Assembly (NCBI GenBank): GCA_964568975.1
Contig: CAZMSO010000021.1
Span: 1-56,177, forward strand
Source: CAZADA01 sp964568975
GTDB taxonomy: Bacteria > Pseudomonadota > Alphaproteobacteria > Caulobacterales > Maricaulaceae
Reading direction: 5' to 3'
Length of the DNA: 56,177 nt
A program made the translations under genes and the position numbers. Below the pieces are notes generated by a model that worked only from the letters and a program-made list of their open reading frames with translations, searched no databases and was not told the DNA's origin. Of this stretch, positions 7,515 to 16,771 are shown one piece after another (the first letter of the stretch is position 1; every line of letters starts with the position of its first letter).

Positions 7515-9686
7515 TCAGCGCACGATGGTCATTTCCTCAATCAGACGTTCAGCGCCGTCGAGATTGTCCATCACCCACAGCATGTAGCGGGAATCGACAT
7601 GGATGGTCCGCGTGGTGCGCGGATCGAAATCCCAGTCCGAATTCACGCTCTCAATGGTGCCGTCGAACAAAAGGCCGACGAGCTCACCACGGGCGTTGAG
7701 CGTCGCTGAGCCCGAATTGCCGCCCGTCGCATCGAGATCCGACAAGAAGTTGACGGGCGTTGATCCGATGGACTCCAATTCGAAGTCGCCATAAGCCTTT
7801 TGGTCAATCAGCGCGAGCAGTTGATCCGGCGCATCGAAGGGGTCTTCATTCGTGTGCTTGGCGGCGATCCCTTCAAGGCGGGTGAACGGTTCATAAATCA
7901 GGCCGTCTTGCGGCGAGCCGCCGACAACAGAACCGTATGTGACCCGCAGCGTTGAATTCGCATCCGGATACGCCACTTGGCCGTGCTCCTTTTGCCAGGC
8001 GATGATGGCGGCCATGTACCCCGGACGCGCGGCCGCGCTGTCGCCCGCGCGCGCTTTCGCAGCTTCTTCTTGGGCCAGTTCGGTGTCGTACAGCGCGACC
8101 GCCAGCTGAATGAACGGGTCGCGAGAGTTTTCGAACTCCGCTGGTTCAGCCGTCATCAGGCTGAGGCGCGTCTCGACGTCGTTGAGGGTGGTGTTGGCGT
8201 AAAAGCGCGTGAGTGTGCCGCCAAGCCCCGCCGCGTCCGTGACGCCGTCAAGGCCAAGGGCTGCGTCAAACGCCGCCACGCGCTCATCCTGCGGCGCAGC
8301 CACATAGCGTTCCAAGAAGAACCGCCACTCCGCCTCATCGACTGTGGGATCATAGCGCTGGTCAATCGCTTGCAGGGACTGCTCGAAGAACGCCATGTCG
8401 CGCTCTTGATAGCCGGACTCGCGTTCAGCATCCGGCTTTTCGCGCTCCTTCGACAACCGATAGAGCCGTTGCGCGGCGCGCAGGAGTTGGGGCCGCGTGG
8501 CGTTGTTGTACCAGAAATCCTGACGCGCAGCGCTTGCGGCCTCCTCGGCGAGGACATCGACCCGCGCCACCGCCTCGCCCAGCGCAGCGCGGGCGGGATC
8601 CTCCTCGATCCACGCGTTCAGCGCCGCCTCACGCGCCTGGCGACGCCCGACCAAATCCACGCGCCGCGCGCCCTCGATCTGGCCTTGGAAGTTCTTCAGA
8701 ACATTGTTGAGGCCGGCCAGGCGCGGTTCGTACTTCAAACGCGCGCCGCTTGCTTCCGGCGCCGCGCTCTCAATCGTTGCGATCCATCCGCCCAAGATGT
8801 CGATATATGTCGGGATCCACCAATCAAACGTGTTGCGCACCTCCGCAAGGCGGGCATAGCGCTGTGTGGAGCCTGGATACCCCGCCGCCATTACGAAAGC
8901 GCCGTCCTCCAGCCCCGCCGCGGAGACCTTCAGGTGGTGCTCGGGTTGGAACGCCACATTGTCGTCTGCATACTCCGCCGGGCGACCATCGGGGCCGACA
9001 TAAGCGCGATAAAACGCAAAGTCGCCCGTGTGGCGCGGCCACCGCCAATTGTCGATGTCGCCGCCATACTTGCCGATCGCGTCCGCAGGCGCATAGACGA
9101 GGCGGACGTCGCGGATCTCAAGACGTTTGATCAATTTGTATTCAAGACCTCCGAAGAAGGAGGCGACTTGGCAGCGATGGCCGGGATCGGCCTCACACTC
9201 AGCGATGGCGGCTTTGCGCCGCCGGTCAATGCGTTCGAAGCGCTCGCGGCCGGAGAGGTCGGGATCGAGGTCGCCGGTGATCTGGTCAGTGACGTCGGCC
9301 ACCGCCACCGTGACATAAATCCGCGACCCCGGCTCCGCCGGCGGCTCATCGTCATTGGTCGGCGCGAAAAACCCGGTGTCTAAGTAATTGTTGTCGTCCG
9401 TGGAGTTGAACTGAACAGACCCGCGCGCGCAGTGATGGTTGGTCGCCACAAGTCCTGTCGGCGACACAAAAGAACCCGTGCAACCGCCGAGGGAGACAAT
9501 CGCGCCCATGGGAAAACCGGTCAGATTGCTTAACCGGCGCGGCCGCAGGCGCAAGCCCGCCTCCCGCAGCTCCCGCCGCAGCTGCGGGAGTTGGTCAGGG
9601 GTGTACATGCCTTCATCGCCCGTCGCCGGGGTCGCCGCCCACGCCGTCATCGTCGCCACGAGGCCCAGCACCACTGCGTGTCTCAT
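7515..9686 (-). CDS. S46 family dipeptidyl-peptidase (DPP7/DPP11 type)
   Basis: A 723-residue exported peptidase with a signal peptide (MRHAVVLGLVATMTAWAATPATG). S46 enzymes release dipeptides from the N-terminus of oligopeptides using a chymotrypsin-like double barrel plus a helical lid. The catalytic residues are visible: His in VATNHHCARGS (about residue 84-85), Asp in the GGDIDNWRWPRHTGDF block, and Ser in DATGGNSGSATLN near the C-terminus. Length is typical for the family. The residue that sets specificity for hydrophobic versus acidic P1 side chains cannot be assigned by eye. With the downstream S9 peptidase it forms a likely peptide-utilisation pair. Confidence 0.95.
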   Translation of the reverse strand: MRHAVVLGLVATMTAWAATPATGDEGMYTPDQLPQLRRELREAGLRLRPRRLSNLTGFPMGAIVSLGGCTGSFVSPTGLVATNHHCARGSVQFNSTDDNNYLDTGFFAPTNDDEPPAEPGSRIYVTVAVADVTDQITGDLDPDLSGRERFERIDRRRKAAIAECEADPGHRCQVASFFGGLEYKLIKRLEIRDVRLVYAPADAIGKYGGDIDNWRWPRHTGDFAFYRAYVGPDGRPAEYADDNVAFQPEHHLKVSAAGLEDGAFVMAAGYPGSTQRYARLAEVRNTFDWWIPTYIDILGGWIATIESAAPEASGARLKYEPRLAGLNNVLKNFQGQIEGARRVDLVGRRQAREAALNAWIEEDPARAALGEAVARVDVLAEEAASAARQDFWYNNATRPQLLRAAQRLYRLSKEREKPDAERESGYQERDMAFFEQSLQAIDQRYDPTVDEAEWRFFLERYVAAPQDERVAAFDAALGLDGVTDAAGLGGTLTRFYANTTLNDVETRLSLMTAEPAEFENSRDPFIQLAVALYDTELAQEEAAKARAGDSAAARPGYMAAIIAWQKEHGQVAYPDANSTLRVTYGSVVGGSPQDGLIYEPFTRLEGIAAKHTNEDPFDAPDQLLALIDQKAYGDFELESIGSTPVNFLSDLDATGGNSGSATLNARGELVGLLFDGTIESVNSDWDFDPRTTRTIHVDSRYMLWVMDNLDGAERLIEEMTIVR

Positions 9687-9881
9687 CGACCCACCCCCCT
9701 TGATCGCGCATCCCGCGCACCCGTGTGATCACCCCATAGAACCACTCGGCTCTGAAGGGCACAATCGCGCCCGGGCCAGCCGCGCCGCCCGTTTCGACAC
9801 CCACAAAGCCTGGCGCGCGCAGTCAATCAGGCTGTAGGCCCTGCAAGCCGGCGCGGTGATGAGCCCCAAAATCGCCCGCGC

Positions 9882-10805
9882 TCACTCAATCATCAGGTCG
9901 TCGAGATTGGCGTTGGGGCGGATGTCGCCCACCACGGGCTCACGCCCGCCGCGCAGAATGGAGTTCCCCTCATAGAGGGTCCGCTGGTCAATCGGCGCGG
10001 GGTTGAGCCAGTCGTCCTCCTTCATCTGACCGCTTTGGCCATAGGCGGTCAGGGCGTTTTGATAGGTCGCAAGGCGGATCGCCTCCTCCGACACGCCAGC
10101 CTGGCGTGCGAGCTTTGCGACTTTCGCCACCGCCAGCGGTTCAGAAATGCCCCAGTCGCAGGCGCTGTCGATGATGATGCGCTCGCCGCCATAGCGCTTG
10201 AGGAGCTCGACCATGCGCGCTGAACCCATTTTGGTGCTGGGATAAACGGAAAACGCCGCCCAATAGCCGCGCTCCAGCGTCTCATCGACGGTCTCTTCTG
10301 TGTTGTGGTCGACCACCACCCAAGACGGGTCGAGGCCGTGTTCATCGCACACATCCATCGACCGCGTCGCGCCGCGCTTTTTGTCGCGATGGGGCGTGTG
10401 GATCATGACCGGCAGTTCAAGTTCTTTCGCGAGCTCAAGCTGCGCGCGAAAGTATTTGTCTTCCAACTCCGACTGTTCGTCATAGCCGATCTCACCAATC
10501 GCCACGACGCCTTCTTTGACGGCGAACCGAGGCAAGATCTCCATCACCTCTTCGGCTAAGGCTTCATTATTGGCTTCTTTCGAATTCAGCCCAATCGTGC
10601 AGTAATGGCGAATGCCGAACTGGCCGGCGCGGAACCGTTCAAACCCCACAATGTGGGACAAGTAATCAATGTAGCTGCCGACATGGGTGCGCGGCTGACC
10701 GATCCAAAACGCCGGCTCAATGAGCGCGACAATCCCCGCCGCGGCCATGGCCTCATAATCGTCGGTGGTGCGCGAAATCATGTGGGTGTGCGGATCGATG
10801 AACAT
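9882..10805 (-). CDS. eboB: EboB, TatD-like metal-dependent hydrolase of the ebo cluster
   Basis: A 307-residue amidohydrolase-fold protein. Metal ligands expected of the TatD family are visible: FIDPHTHM at the N-terminus (HxH), the Glu in AIGEIGYD, the His residues in MIHTPHRD and VVVDHNTEE, and the Asp in IIIDSACDWG. TatD proteins are usually nucleases or hydrolases, but this subfamily is the one found in ebo clusters. Its ATG overlaps the eboA stop by one base (TGATG), so the two genes are translationally coupled. The context with eboA, C, D, E and F makes the subfamily assignment strong. The substrate is unknown. Confidence 0.88.
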   Translation of the reverse strand: MFIDPHTHMISRTTDDYEAMAAAGIVALIEPAFWIGQPRTHVGSYIDYLSHIVGFERFRAGQFGIRHYCTIGLNSKEANNEALAEEVMEILPRFAVKEGVVAIGEIGYDEQSELEDKYFRAQLELAKELELPVMIHTPHRDKKRGATRSMDVCDEHGLDPSWVVVDHNTEETVDETLERGYWAAFSVYPSTKMGSARMVELLKRYGGERIIIDSACDWGISEPLAVAKVAKLARQAGVSEEAIRLATYQNALTAYGQSGQMKEDDWLNPAPIDQRTLYEGNSILRGGREPVVGDIRPNANLDDLMIE

Positions 10806-11719
10806 CAGTCAGCGACCTCCTCTGGACGAGCGAAATGTTGATGAAGACCTTGGGCGGCATGGCGTGAGAGGCGCGCCCAGGTGAGATCCCCGGACGCGAT
10901 CCGCGCCGCGAGATCCGGCGCCGTGTCGAGCGCGCCGCGGCCGAGATTATGGGGCGCGGCCGCTAAAGCCAGAGCCGCGCCTTGCCGGCCAAGCGCATCG
11001 CCGTGGGCGAGTTCATGGGCGATGTCAGCGATCATGTCCTGACGCGCGAACGGGCCCACACACCGCCAGAGCTCAAAGCTCACAGGCCGCCCCGCCGCCC
11101 GGCGCTCGCGCGCCGTGTCGATCAGCATCACCGCCAGATCCGCGTTGGCGCGCTCGTCCAGCCCCTGGATCGGCGCAAGATAAGACCCCACGAACAGGGC
11201 TTTCAGCACCATGTGATTCCACCGGCGCTCATCAAAGGTGTCTTTCGGGAAGGGTGAGCGATGGGCCACCGCTTCAAACACCGCCAGCATGTTGGTGCGC
11301 AGCCCTTCCGCCGCCGCATCGACCAACGCCGCAGCGTCCGGGTACAGGGGCAGACCCCGGTACAGCGCGATCGCCTCCGCGACATCCGCCTCGGCCGTCA
11401 TCCGCGCAAAGCGTTCGTGGAACGCCGGCGCCCCCGCGCCGCCAAACTCCACCATCAGCGCGACGCGCGCCGCGTGATCAAGGCTCCACTGCGCGGCGTC
11501 CCAGCCTGGACGCGCGGCGTCGGCGGCGGTCGCCTCCTGCGCCGTGAGGTCGAGATCCGCGCGCCCGAGCTTTCGCGGGACCATGCCGAACGCGATAGTG
11601 AAGTCGCGTTCGGAAAACGCCGCGCGCAACGCCTCGCGACGGGCCGCAAGCCAGGCGCGCGCGTCGGGCGCGGCGCGGCGGTCGATCCACGCCGTCAAAA
11701 CGCCCAAGGGCTCGGTCAT
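10805..11719 (-). CDS. eboA: EboA family metabolite traffic protein
   Basis: A 304-residue alpha-helical soluble protein without a signal peptide. I chose the ATG at 11719 because GGGGAGAG lies just upstream and the protein then starts MTEPLGVLTAWID; the frame stays open further up but carries no plausible start context. Features include LGRADLDL near the N-terminus, the central RRWNHMVLKALFVG and PIQGLDERANADLA, which look like the conserved core of the EboA family, and a helical C-terminus. EboA proteins have no defined enzymatic activity; genetic work in cyanobacteria links the cluster to precursor transport to the periplasm. It leads the eboA-eboB operon and is divergent from eboF across about 146 bp. 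Confidence 0.85.
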   Translation of the reverse strand: MTEPLGVLTAWIDRRAAPDARAWLAARREALRAAFSERDFTIAFGMVPRKLGRADLDLTAQEATAADAARPGWDAAQWSLDHAARVALMVEFGGAGAPAFHERFARMTAEADVAEAIALYRGLPLYPDAAALVDAAAEGLRTNMLAVFEAVAHRSPFPKDTFDERRWNHMVLKALFVGSYLAPIQGLDERANADLAVMLIDTARERRAAGRPVSFELWRCVGPFARQDMIADIAHELAHGDALGRQGAALALAAAPHNLGRGALDTAPDLAARIASGDLTWARLSRHAAQGLHQHFARPEEVAD

Positions 11720-11865
11720 GCACGCTCTCCCCGCACGGTGTTGCAATGCGGCCCACCATCGCGTTTTGCACGCATGCGTGCAAACCCTAGAGCCGGTCGG
11801 CCGCAGCGCAGCGGGCGACAAGCGGGTGCGCGCCGCACGGGCGGCGGCGGCGGGAGGGTGCGGCG

Positions 11866-13248
11866 ATGCGCGACACACTGGTTGTTTTGGCCGTCGGTTT
11901 GACGGCGGATCTGATCGGCGCGCACACGCCGGCGATCAAACGCTTCGCCGAGCGTGGCGGCCTGCGCCCGCTCACCACGGTGACGCCGGCGGTGACGTGC
12001 ACCGTCCAAGCGACGCTCATGACCGGCGCAGCGCCGTCGCGCCATGGCTGTGTCGCCAATGGCTGGTATTTCCGCGATTTGGCGGAGGTCTGGCTGTGGC
12101 GGCAATCGAACCATTTGGTCGGCGGCGAAAAAATCTGGCGCGCGGGCAAAGCGCGCGATCCCCGCTTCACCTGCGCGAACATGTTTTGGTGGTACAACAT
12201 GTATTCCGGGGCGGATTACGGCGCGACGCCGCGGCCGCAATACCCCGCCGATGGGCGGAAAATCCCCGATCATTACGCCTATCCTGACGGCCTGCATGAC
12301 GAGTTGGACGAACGCTTCGGCCAATTTCCGCTCTTCACCTTTTGGGGGCCGATGGCCGATATCTCCTCAACGGCCTGGATCGCCGGCGCGACCCGCCATG
12401 TGATGGAGACGCGCACGCCGACGCTGACGCTGTGTTACGTGCCCCACTTAGACTACAATCTACAGCGGTTGGGTCCTCAGTCTGATCACCCTCAGCTCGC
12501 CCAAGATCTCCAGGACCTCGACGCCCAAGTGGGCGCGCTGATTGAGGCCGCCGAAGCCGGCGGGCGGCGCGTGATTGTTGTGTCTGAATATGGGATCACG
12601 CCGGTCACGGACGCGATCCCCATTAACCGCGCGCTGCGCGAAGCCGGCTATGTCGCGGTGCGCCGCGAGGGCGAGCGCGAGCAATTCGACGCCGGCGCCA
12701 GCCGCGCCTTCGCCGTGGCCGACCACCAGATCGCCCACATTTATGTTAATGATCCCAGCGTGCTGACCGCAGTCAAAGCGTTAGTGGAGCGCTTAGACGG
12801 GGTCGAGCGGGTGCTCGACGCCGACACGAAAGCCGAGGTCGAGCTCAACCACCCGAATTCCGGCGAACTCGTCGCGATCTCGGCCCCGGACCGGTGGTTC
12901 AGCTATTACTATTGGCTCGACGACGCCCGCGCGCCGGATTACGCGCGCACAGTCGATATTCATCGCAAGCCCGGTTACGATCCTGTCGAGCTCTTTTTTG
13001 ATCCCGCGCTGAAGAATCCGAAGCTCGCGGCGGGGCTGCGACTCGCGCGCCGGAAATTGGGGTTCCGTGCGCTGATGGACGTCATTTCCCTCAAAGACAC
13101 CCAGCTGGTGAAGGGCTCCCACGGCCGCCCCACCGAGCGCGAGGAGGCCGGCCCGCTCTTAATCAGCTCCGAGCCGGCGCTTATGCCTGATCGGCCGATC
13201 CGCGCCGCGGAGTTCAAAGACCTCGCCCTCGCCCACGTCTTCGACTGA
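11866..13248 (+). CDS. eboF: EboF-like alkaline phosphatase superfamily phosphodiesterase
   Basis: A 460-residue protein of the nucleotide pyrophosphatase/phosphodiesterase branch of the alkaline phosphatase superfamily. The nucleophilic Thr region is VTPAVTCTVQATLMTGAAP, followed by SRHG. Later metal-site blocks include LCYVPHLDYNLQRLGP, VVSEYGITPV and VKGSHGRPT, matching the usual D/H ligand spread. No signal peptide is seen, so it appears cytoplasmic. The start ATG has a GGGAGGG ribosome site. It runs divergently from eboA and its end lies 18 bp from the convergent eboC end. Nucleotide pyrophosphatase-type proteins belong to ebo clusters, hence the name. The phosphorylated substrate is unknown. 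Confidence 0.85.
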   Translation: MRDTLVVLAVGLTADLIGAHTPAIKRFAERGGLRPLTTVTPAVTCTVQATLMTGAAPSRHGCVANGWYFRDLAEVWLWRQSNHLVGGEKIWRAGKARDPRFTCANMFWWYNMYSGADYGATPRPQYPADGRKIPDHYAYPDGLHDELDERFGQFPLFTFWGPMADISSTAWIAGATRHVMETRTPTLTLCYVPHLDYNLQRLGPQSDHPQLAQDLQDLDAQVGALIEAAEAGGRRVIVVSEYGITPVTDAIPINRALREAGYVAVRREGEREQFDAGASRAFAVADHQIAHIYVNDPSVLTAVKALVERLDGVERVLDADTKAEVELNHPNSGELVAISAPDRWFSYYYWLDDARAPDYARTVDIHRKPGYDPVELFFDPALKNPKLAAGLRLARRKLGFRALMDVISLKDTQLVKGSHGRPTEREEAGPLLISSEPALMPDRPIRAAEFKDLALAHVFD

Positions 13249-13266
13249 GCCGGCCGCAGGGGCGCG

Positions 13267-14175
13267 TCACGTCCCCGCAATATGGCGCTGAAGCATCCGT
13301 GTCAGAACGAACAGGCCGACACACACAAGCGCCACGCCCGGCGCGCCGGCGCCGGCGGCGACCACGGCGTCCACTAACGCGACCCCAGCGATGAGACTGG
13401 TCACGGCGCGCGGCGCGTCCCCCGGGGCTCGACGCGCCAAAAGGCGCAGCGCGTGAAGCGCCCACACCGTCAAAGCGACCGTAAACGCCAGCACCCCCAC
13501 GAGCGCCGGCTCCGTGGCCCGCCACAGGCCGTAAGCAATGGGCGCCGCGAGGAAAATCAGCGGCCAGACATGGCGCACGGCGTCGATACGTTCTTGCTTA
13601 GCAGCGTAGGTCAGACCGATGATCCAGCTCAAAAGCGCCGCGCCCGCGAGCCAGACCGACCCCGTCATGAGCGCGCCGCTCATGGCCGCCCCGGCCGCGA
13701 CATAAACAAGCAGCCGCGTCACCCCCATCACCACAGGGCTCAGAGCGAATCCTTTGTGGTGGAGGTTGTACGCCACGACCGCCGCCGCGAGGCCGAGCGC
13801 CGCCACGCCCGCCGCCCAGCCCATCAGCATCAGCACGAGCACGGCGCTTGCGAGCAGGCCAAAGCCGATGCGGAACACCGTCGCGCGCGCAATGCGACCG
13901 CTTGGAATGGGCCGCTCCGGCCGCTCGCGCGCGTCAATCTCCGCATCACAAGCGTCGTTGAGATACATGCCGCCGACATACATGAGCGACAGCGCGACCA
14001 GCGCACCCGCGAGCGTCGCGCCGCTCCACGCACCGTCTTCGCTGGCGAGCGCAAGGGCGGAGGCCGCCAAGACATTCGACCACACCGTCGGCAAATTGGA
14101 CACTCGCCCAAGGGCCAAGAGATCGCGCGCACGCGTCGGGCCGGCGCCGCCGGCGGAAGTCGGCCGCGGCGTCAT
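13267..14175 (-). CDS. eboC: EboC, UbiA-like membrane prenyltransferase
   Basis: A 302-residue integral membrane protein with about eight hydrophobic segments. It has the UbiA family first aspartate-rich motif in LNDACDAEIDARERPERP (NDxxDxxxD, about residues 75-95), which binds the magnesium-prenyl diphosphate. The second motif region is AAKQERIDAVRH. UbiA enzymes move a prenyl chain onto an aromatic acceptor in the membrane. In ebo clusters this member is thought to act on, or accompany, the trafficked metabolite. Its start overlaps the eboE stop by 4 bp (ATGA), so it is the last gene of the eboD-eboE-eboC operon. It is convergent with eboF. Confidence 0.88.
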   Translation of the reverse strand: MTPRPTSAGGAGPTRARDLLALGRVSNLPTVWSNVLAASALALASEDGAWSGATLAGALVALSLMYVGGMYLNDACDAEIDARERPERPIPSGRIARATVFRIGFGLLASAVLVLMLMGWAAGVAALGLAAAVVAYNLHHKGFALSPVVMGVTRLLVYVAAGAAMSGALMTGSVWLAGAALLSWIIGLTYAAKQERIDAVRHVWPLIFLAAPIAYGLWRATEPALVGVLAFTVALTVWALHALRLLARRAPGDAPRAVTSLIAGVALVDAVVAAGAGAPGVALVCVGLFVLTRMLQRHIAGT

Positions 14176-15356
14176 GCGTGCGCCAACACATGCGCCGTCC
14201 AGGCAAGCTCGCGCGCAATCGCCGCCGGCAAATCCTCCGCCTGGTGCTCCGGCGGAAGCACGCTCCAGGTGTAGGTCTCAACCTCCACATGATCAGCATA
14301 GCCATGGGCGCGTTGCGCGCGGAGGGCGTCGATCAGGGCGTCTTGCGTTGTGGCGAAGCCATCCACGACGCCCAGGAACACCGGCACATGAAAGTGGATG
14401 CGCCACTCCGCCCCATCCGCTTGATCGCCCAGCGCCAGGGCCTCGGGAATGTCGACGAAGCGGTGAAGCGCATCGCCTTGGCGGATCACGACTTGGTGGA
14501 GGTAGGTCGGTTCATCCATCGCCGCCAAGCGAGCCCGCGCGTCAGCGTCGGCGTGGGGGATGCGCAAGGCCGAACTCACTTGCATCTTCGCGATGCGCAC
14601 GCCCGCGCCCGCCAAGTGCGCGAGGGCCTCGCTGGGGGTCTCAAATTCGACCGCGCTGTGGCAGACGTCATAGCAGACGCTCAAACGCCGGCGCAGGATC
14701 GCCTCAGCGGCCTCGCGCGCACGACCCGTCTCGCGCGCGGCCATCGCGACGGCGTCAGCCGAAAACAGGCGATCGTGGAAAAACGCGATGGTTTCCGCCG
14801 TGGTCTCAAGGAAACAGCACGGCTCAGGCTCCAGAGCGAGCGTCAAGTCGACGCCAGCGGCCTCGCTCAAACGCTCCAGCCGAATCGCCGCAGCCACGAG
14901 ATTGGCCGCCGCCGCCTCCACCCGCGCCGGCTCGGCCCAGGGTTTGTACGTCACCGGCAGCGTGGAGATGGAGCCCACCGCCCCCGCCTCAAGCACCGCC
15001 GCCAGGCTCTGAGCCAGGTGGTCGGTGTAAACGGCCCGTTCAGGCTCCGCCCAATCGGGGGCGTAGACATCGGCTTTGACCGGGACCCCGTGAAACGTCC
15101 CATACGGAAAACCGTTGAGGGTGTTCACGCTCAGGCGCTCGCGCCGCAACAGCGCCTGCAGCGCCGCGCGCTCAGCGGGGTCGGCGAGCGCGGCGGCCGC
15201 ACGACCCGCCAGGCGCAGCCCCACAGGAAACGTCGCGCCGTTTGCGCCGTTCGCCCCGGCTTCATCACGCACAGCCGCAGCGTCGCGCGCGAGCATCGCC
15301 GCGACGTCAGGCCAACTCTCGCCCGGATGCACATTGGTGCAATAGGTTACGTCCAT
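14172..15356 (-). CDS. eboE: EboE, sugar-isomerase-like TIM-barrel metabolite traffic protein
   Basis: A 394-residue protein of the xylose isomerase-like TIM-barrel superfamily. It begins MDVTYCTNVHPGESW, the YCTNVHPGE signature I associate with EboE. Later blocks include LALEPEPCCFLETT, CYDVCHSAVEFE and VEVETYTWSVLP, which hold the expected Glu/His/Asp metal-binding positions. I chose the ATG at 15356 because it fits that signature and follows the eboD stop by 7 bp. Its reaction is unproved. It stands between eboD and eboC and overlaps eboC by 4 bp, so the three are surely co-transcribed. Confidence 0.88.
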   Translation of the reverse strand: MDVTYCTNVHPGESWPDVAAMLARDAAAVRDEAGANGANGATFPVGLRLAGRAAAALADPAERAALQALLRRERLSVNTLNGFPYGTFHGVPVKADVYAPDWAEPERAVYTDHLAQSLAAVLEAGAVGSISTLPVTYKPWAEPARVEAAAANLVAAAIRLERLSEAAGVDLTLALEPEPCCFLETTAETIAFFHDRLFSADAVAMAARETGRAREAAEAILRRRLSVCYDVCHSAVEFETPSEALAHLAGAGVRIAKMQVSSALRIPHADADARARLAAMDEPTYLHQVVIRQGDALHRFVDIPEALALGDQADGAEWRIHFHVPVFLGVVDGFATTQDALIDALRAQRAHGYADHVEVETYTWSVLPPEHQAEDLPAAIARELAWTAHVLAHA

Positions 15357-15363
15357 CGCGAGC

Positions 15364-16587
15364 TCACGCGTGCGCGCGCCGGCGAAGCCAGGCGATCGCC
15401 GCCTCCACCCGCTCGAAATCCATAACATGAACGTCGTGGGGCGAGCCGAGACCAGTCAGCAACGTCACCGTCAACCGGCCGCCCAAATGCTCCTGAAAGT
15501 CCGCCAGCCCCTGCAGCACCGCCGCACGCCCAGTGTCCGGCTCCCGCTCAGCCAGCGCGTCGTGCCAGAGCGTGAAGCCGATCCGCTCCAGCGCGCCCGC
15601 AATCCGGTCGCTGTCGGCTTGGCTGAGGAGACCAGCGAGGACAGAGTATTGGGCGTCGAGCGCGATGCCGATGGCCACGGCTTCGCCATGCCGCAGATCA
15701 TGGTTGGACGCAATCTCGAGCTTGTGGGCCGCCCAGTGGCCGAAATCCAACGGCCGGGCGCTGCCGCTTTCAAACGGGTCGCCGCCATGGGCGATTTGGG
15801 CCATGTGCAATTGCGCACAGCGGCGGATTTGATACGCCATGGCGGCGCGCTCAAACCGCCCCAACGCGTCGGCGTTCGCCTCCAGCCAGTGGAAAAACGC
15901 ACCATCGCGGATCAGCGCGACCTTGACTGCCTCAGCGATGCCCGCGCGTTTGTCGCGCGGGCCCAGCGTGTCGAGGAAGTCGATGTCGTTCAGCACCGCC
16001 GCCGGCGGCGCGAAGCTGCCCATGAAGTTTTTCACGCCAAACAAATTGACGCCGTTTTTCACCCCGACGCCGGCGTCGTTTTGCGCCAGCGTCGTGGTCG
16101 GCACGCGGATCAAGCGCACGCCGCGATGGCACGTCGCCGCCACGAAGCCCACAGCGTCCAACACCGCCCCGCCGCCAAAGGCGACCACATAAGAATGGCG
16201 ATCTATGCGCCGCTCATAGAGCACGCGGTGGTGGGCCTCCAACAGCGACACATCGTTCTTCGCCGCCTCGCCGGCGGGGGTGACGACGAGGTCGCCGACC
16301 ATCTCCACAAGGTCGGCGTGAGCGTCGGCGTAAGCGGCGAGCTCATGGCGCAGGCTTGGGCGGGCCGCCACGAGGCCCCCGTCCGCGAACGCCACAAACC
16401 GCACGCGCTCTCCCGACGGCGCGACGGCCGACGCGGCGCACCCCTCAAGCCGCCCATGCATCGCGTCCACGAGCGCGCGGTTTTCCGGCCGCAACAGACC
16501 TTCCGTAAAGACGACCGGAAACTGGAACCCCACGGCGAAGGCCTGGGGGTGCGCCCCGCACTCCACGTCGGCGTCAATGACAGCCAT
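15364..16587 (-). CDS. eboD: EboD, 3-dehydroquinate synthase-like cyclase
   Basis: A 407-residue protein of the sedoheptulose-7-phosphate cyclase / dehydroquinate synthase superfamily. The NAD-binding FGGGAVLDAVGF, the PTTTLAQNDAGVGVKNGVN block and the Zn ligands in AEAVK, NHDLRHGEAVAIG and DFGHWAAHKLE are all present, so it is probably catalytic. It is not the shikimate-pathway enzyme by context; it belongs to the ebo-specific EboD branch. I chose the ATG at 16587 for its GGGGAGAC ribosome site and because the usual length is about 400; the longer open frame to 16761 lacks such a site. It is the first gene of the eboD-E-C operon. A palindrome array lies about 190-240 bp upstream. Confidence 0.9.
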   Translation of the reverse strand: MAVIDADVECGAHPQAFAVGFQFPVVFTEGLLRPENRALVDAMHGRLEGCAASAVAPSGERVRFVAFADGGLVAARPSLRHELAAYADAHADLVEMVGDLVVTPAGEAAKNDVSLLEAHHRVLYERRIDRHSYVVAFGGGAVLDAVGFVAATCHRGVRLIRVPTTTLAQNDAGVGVKNGVNLFGVKNFMGSFAPPAAVLNDIDFLDTLGPRDKRAGIAEAVKVALIRDGAFFHWLEANADALGRFERAAMAYQIRRCAQLHMAQIAHGGDPFESGSARPLDFGHWAAHKLEIASNHDLRHGEAVAIGIALDAQYSVLAGLLSQADSDRIAGALERIGFTLWHDALAEREPDTGRAAVLQGLADFQEHLGGRLTVTLLTGLGSPHDVHVMDFERVEAAIAWLRRRAHA

Positions 16588-16771
16588 CAGCGTCTCCCCA
16601 AGCCGCGGCGCGCTCCGCGCCGTATGCGCACAGTCTGAGCGAAAACGGCGCCACAGCAGTGGGTCATCGTGCGCCATGTCCAGCGCCGCACGCCGCACGC
16701 GGCCAGGCGCGCCACAGCCGCTCCCGCGATTCCACAGCCGGCGCGCCATCACCACAACCACCCGCGACCTT

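Noticed and set aside
7977..9383. 468-codon plus-strand frame inside the S46 peptidase gene
   Set aside because: Arg/His-rich translation without motifs, fully antisense to a gene with a complete catalytic triad.
15370..16638. 422-codon plus-strand frame over eboD
   Set aside because: Antisense shadow; eboD has all family motifs in the opposite frame.
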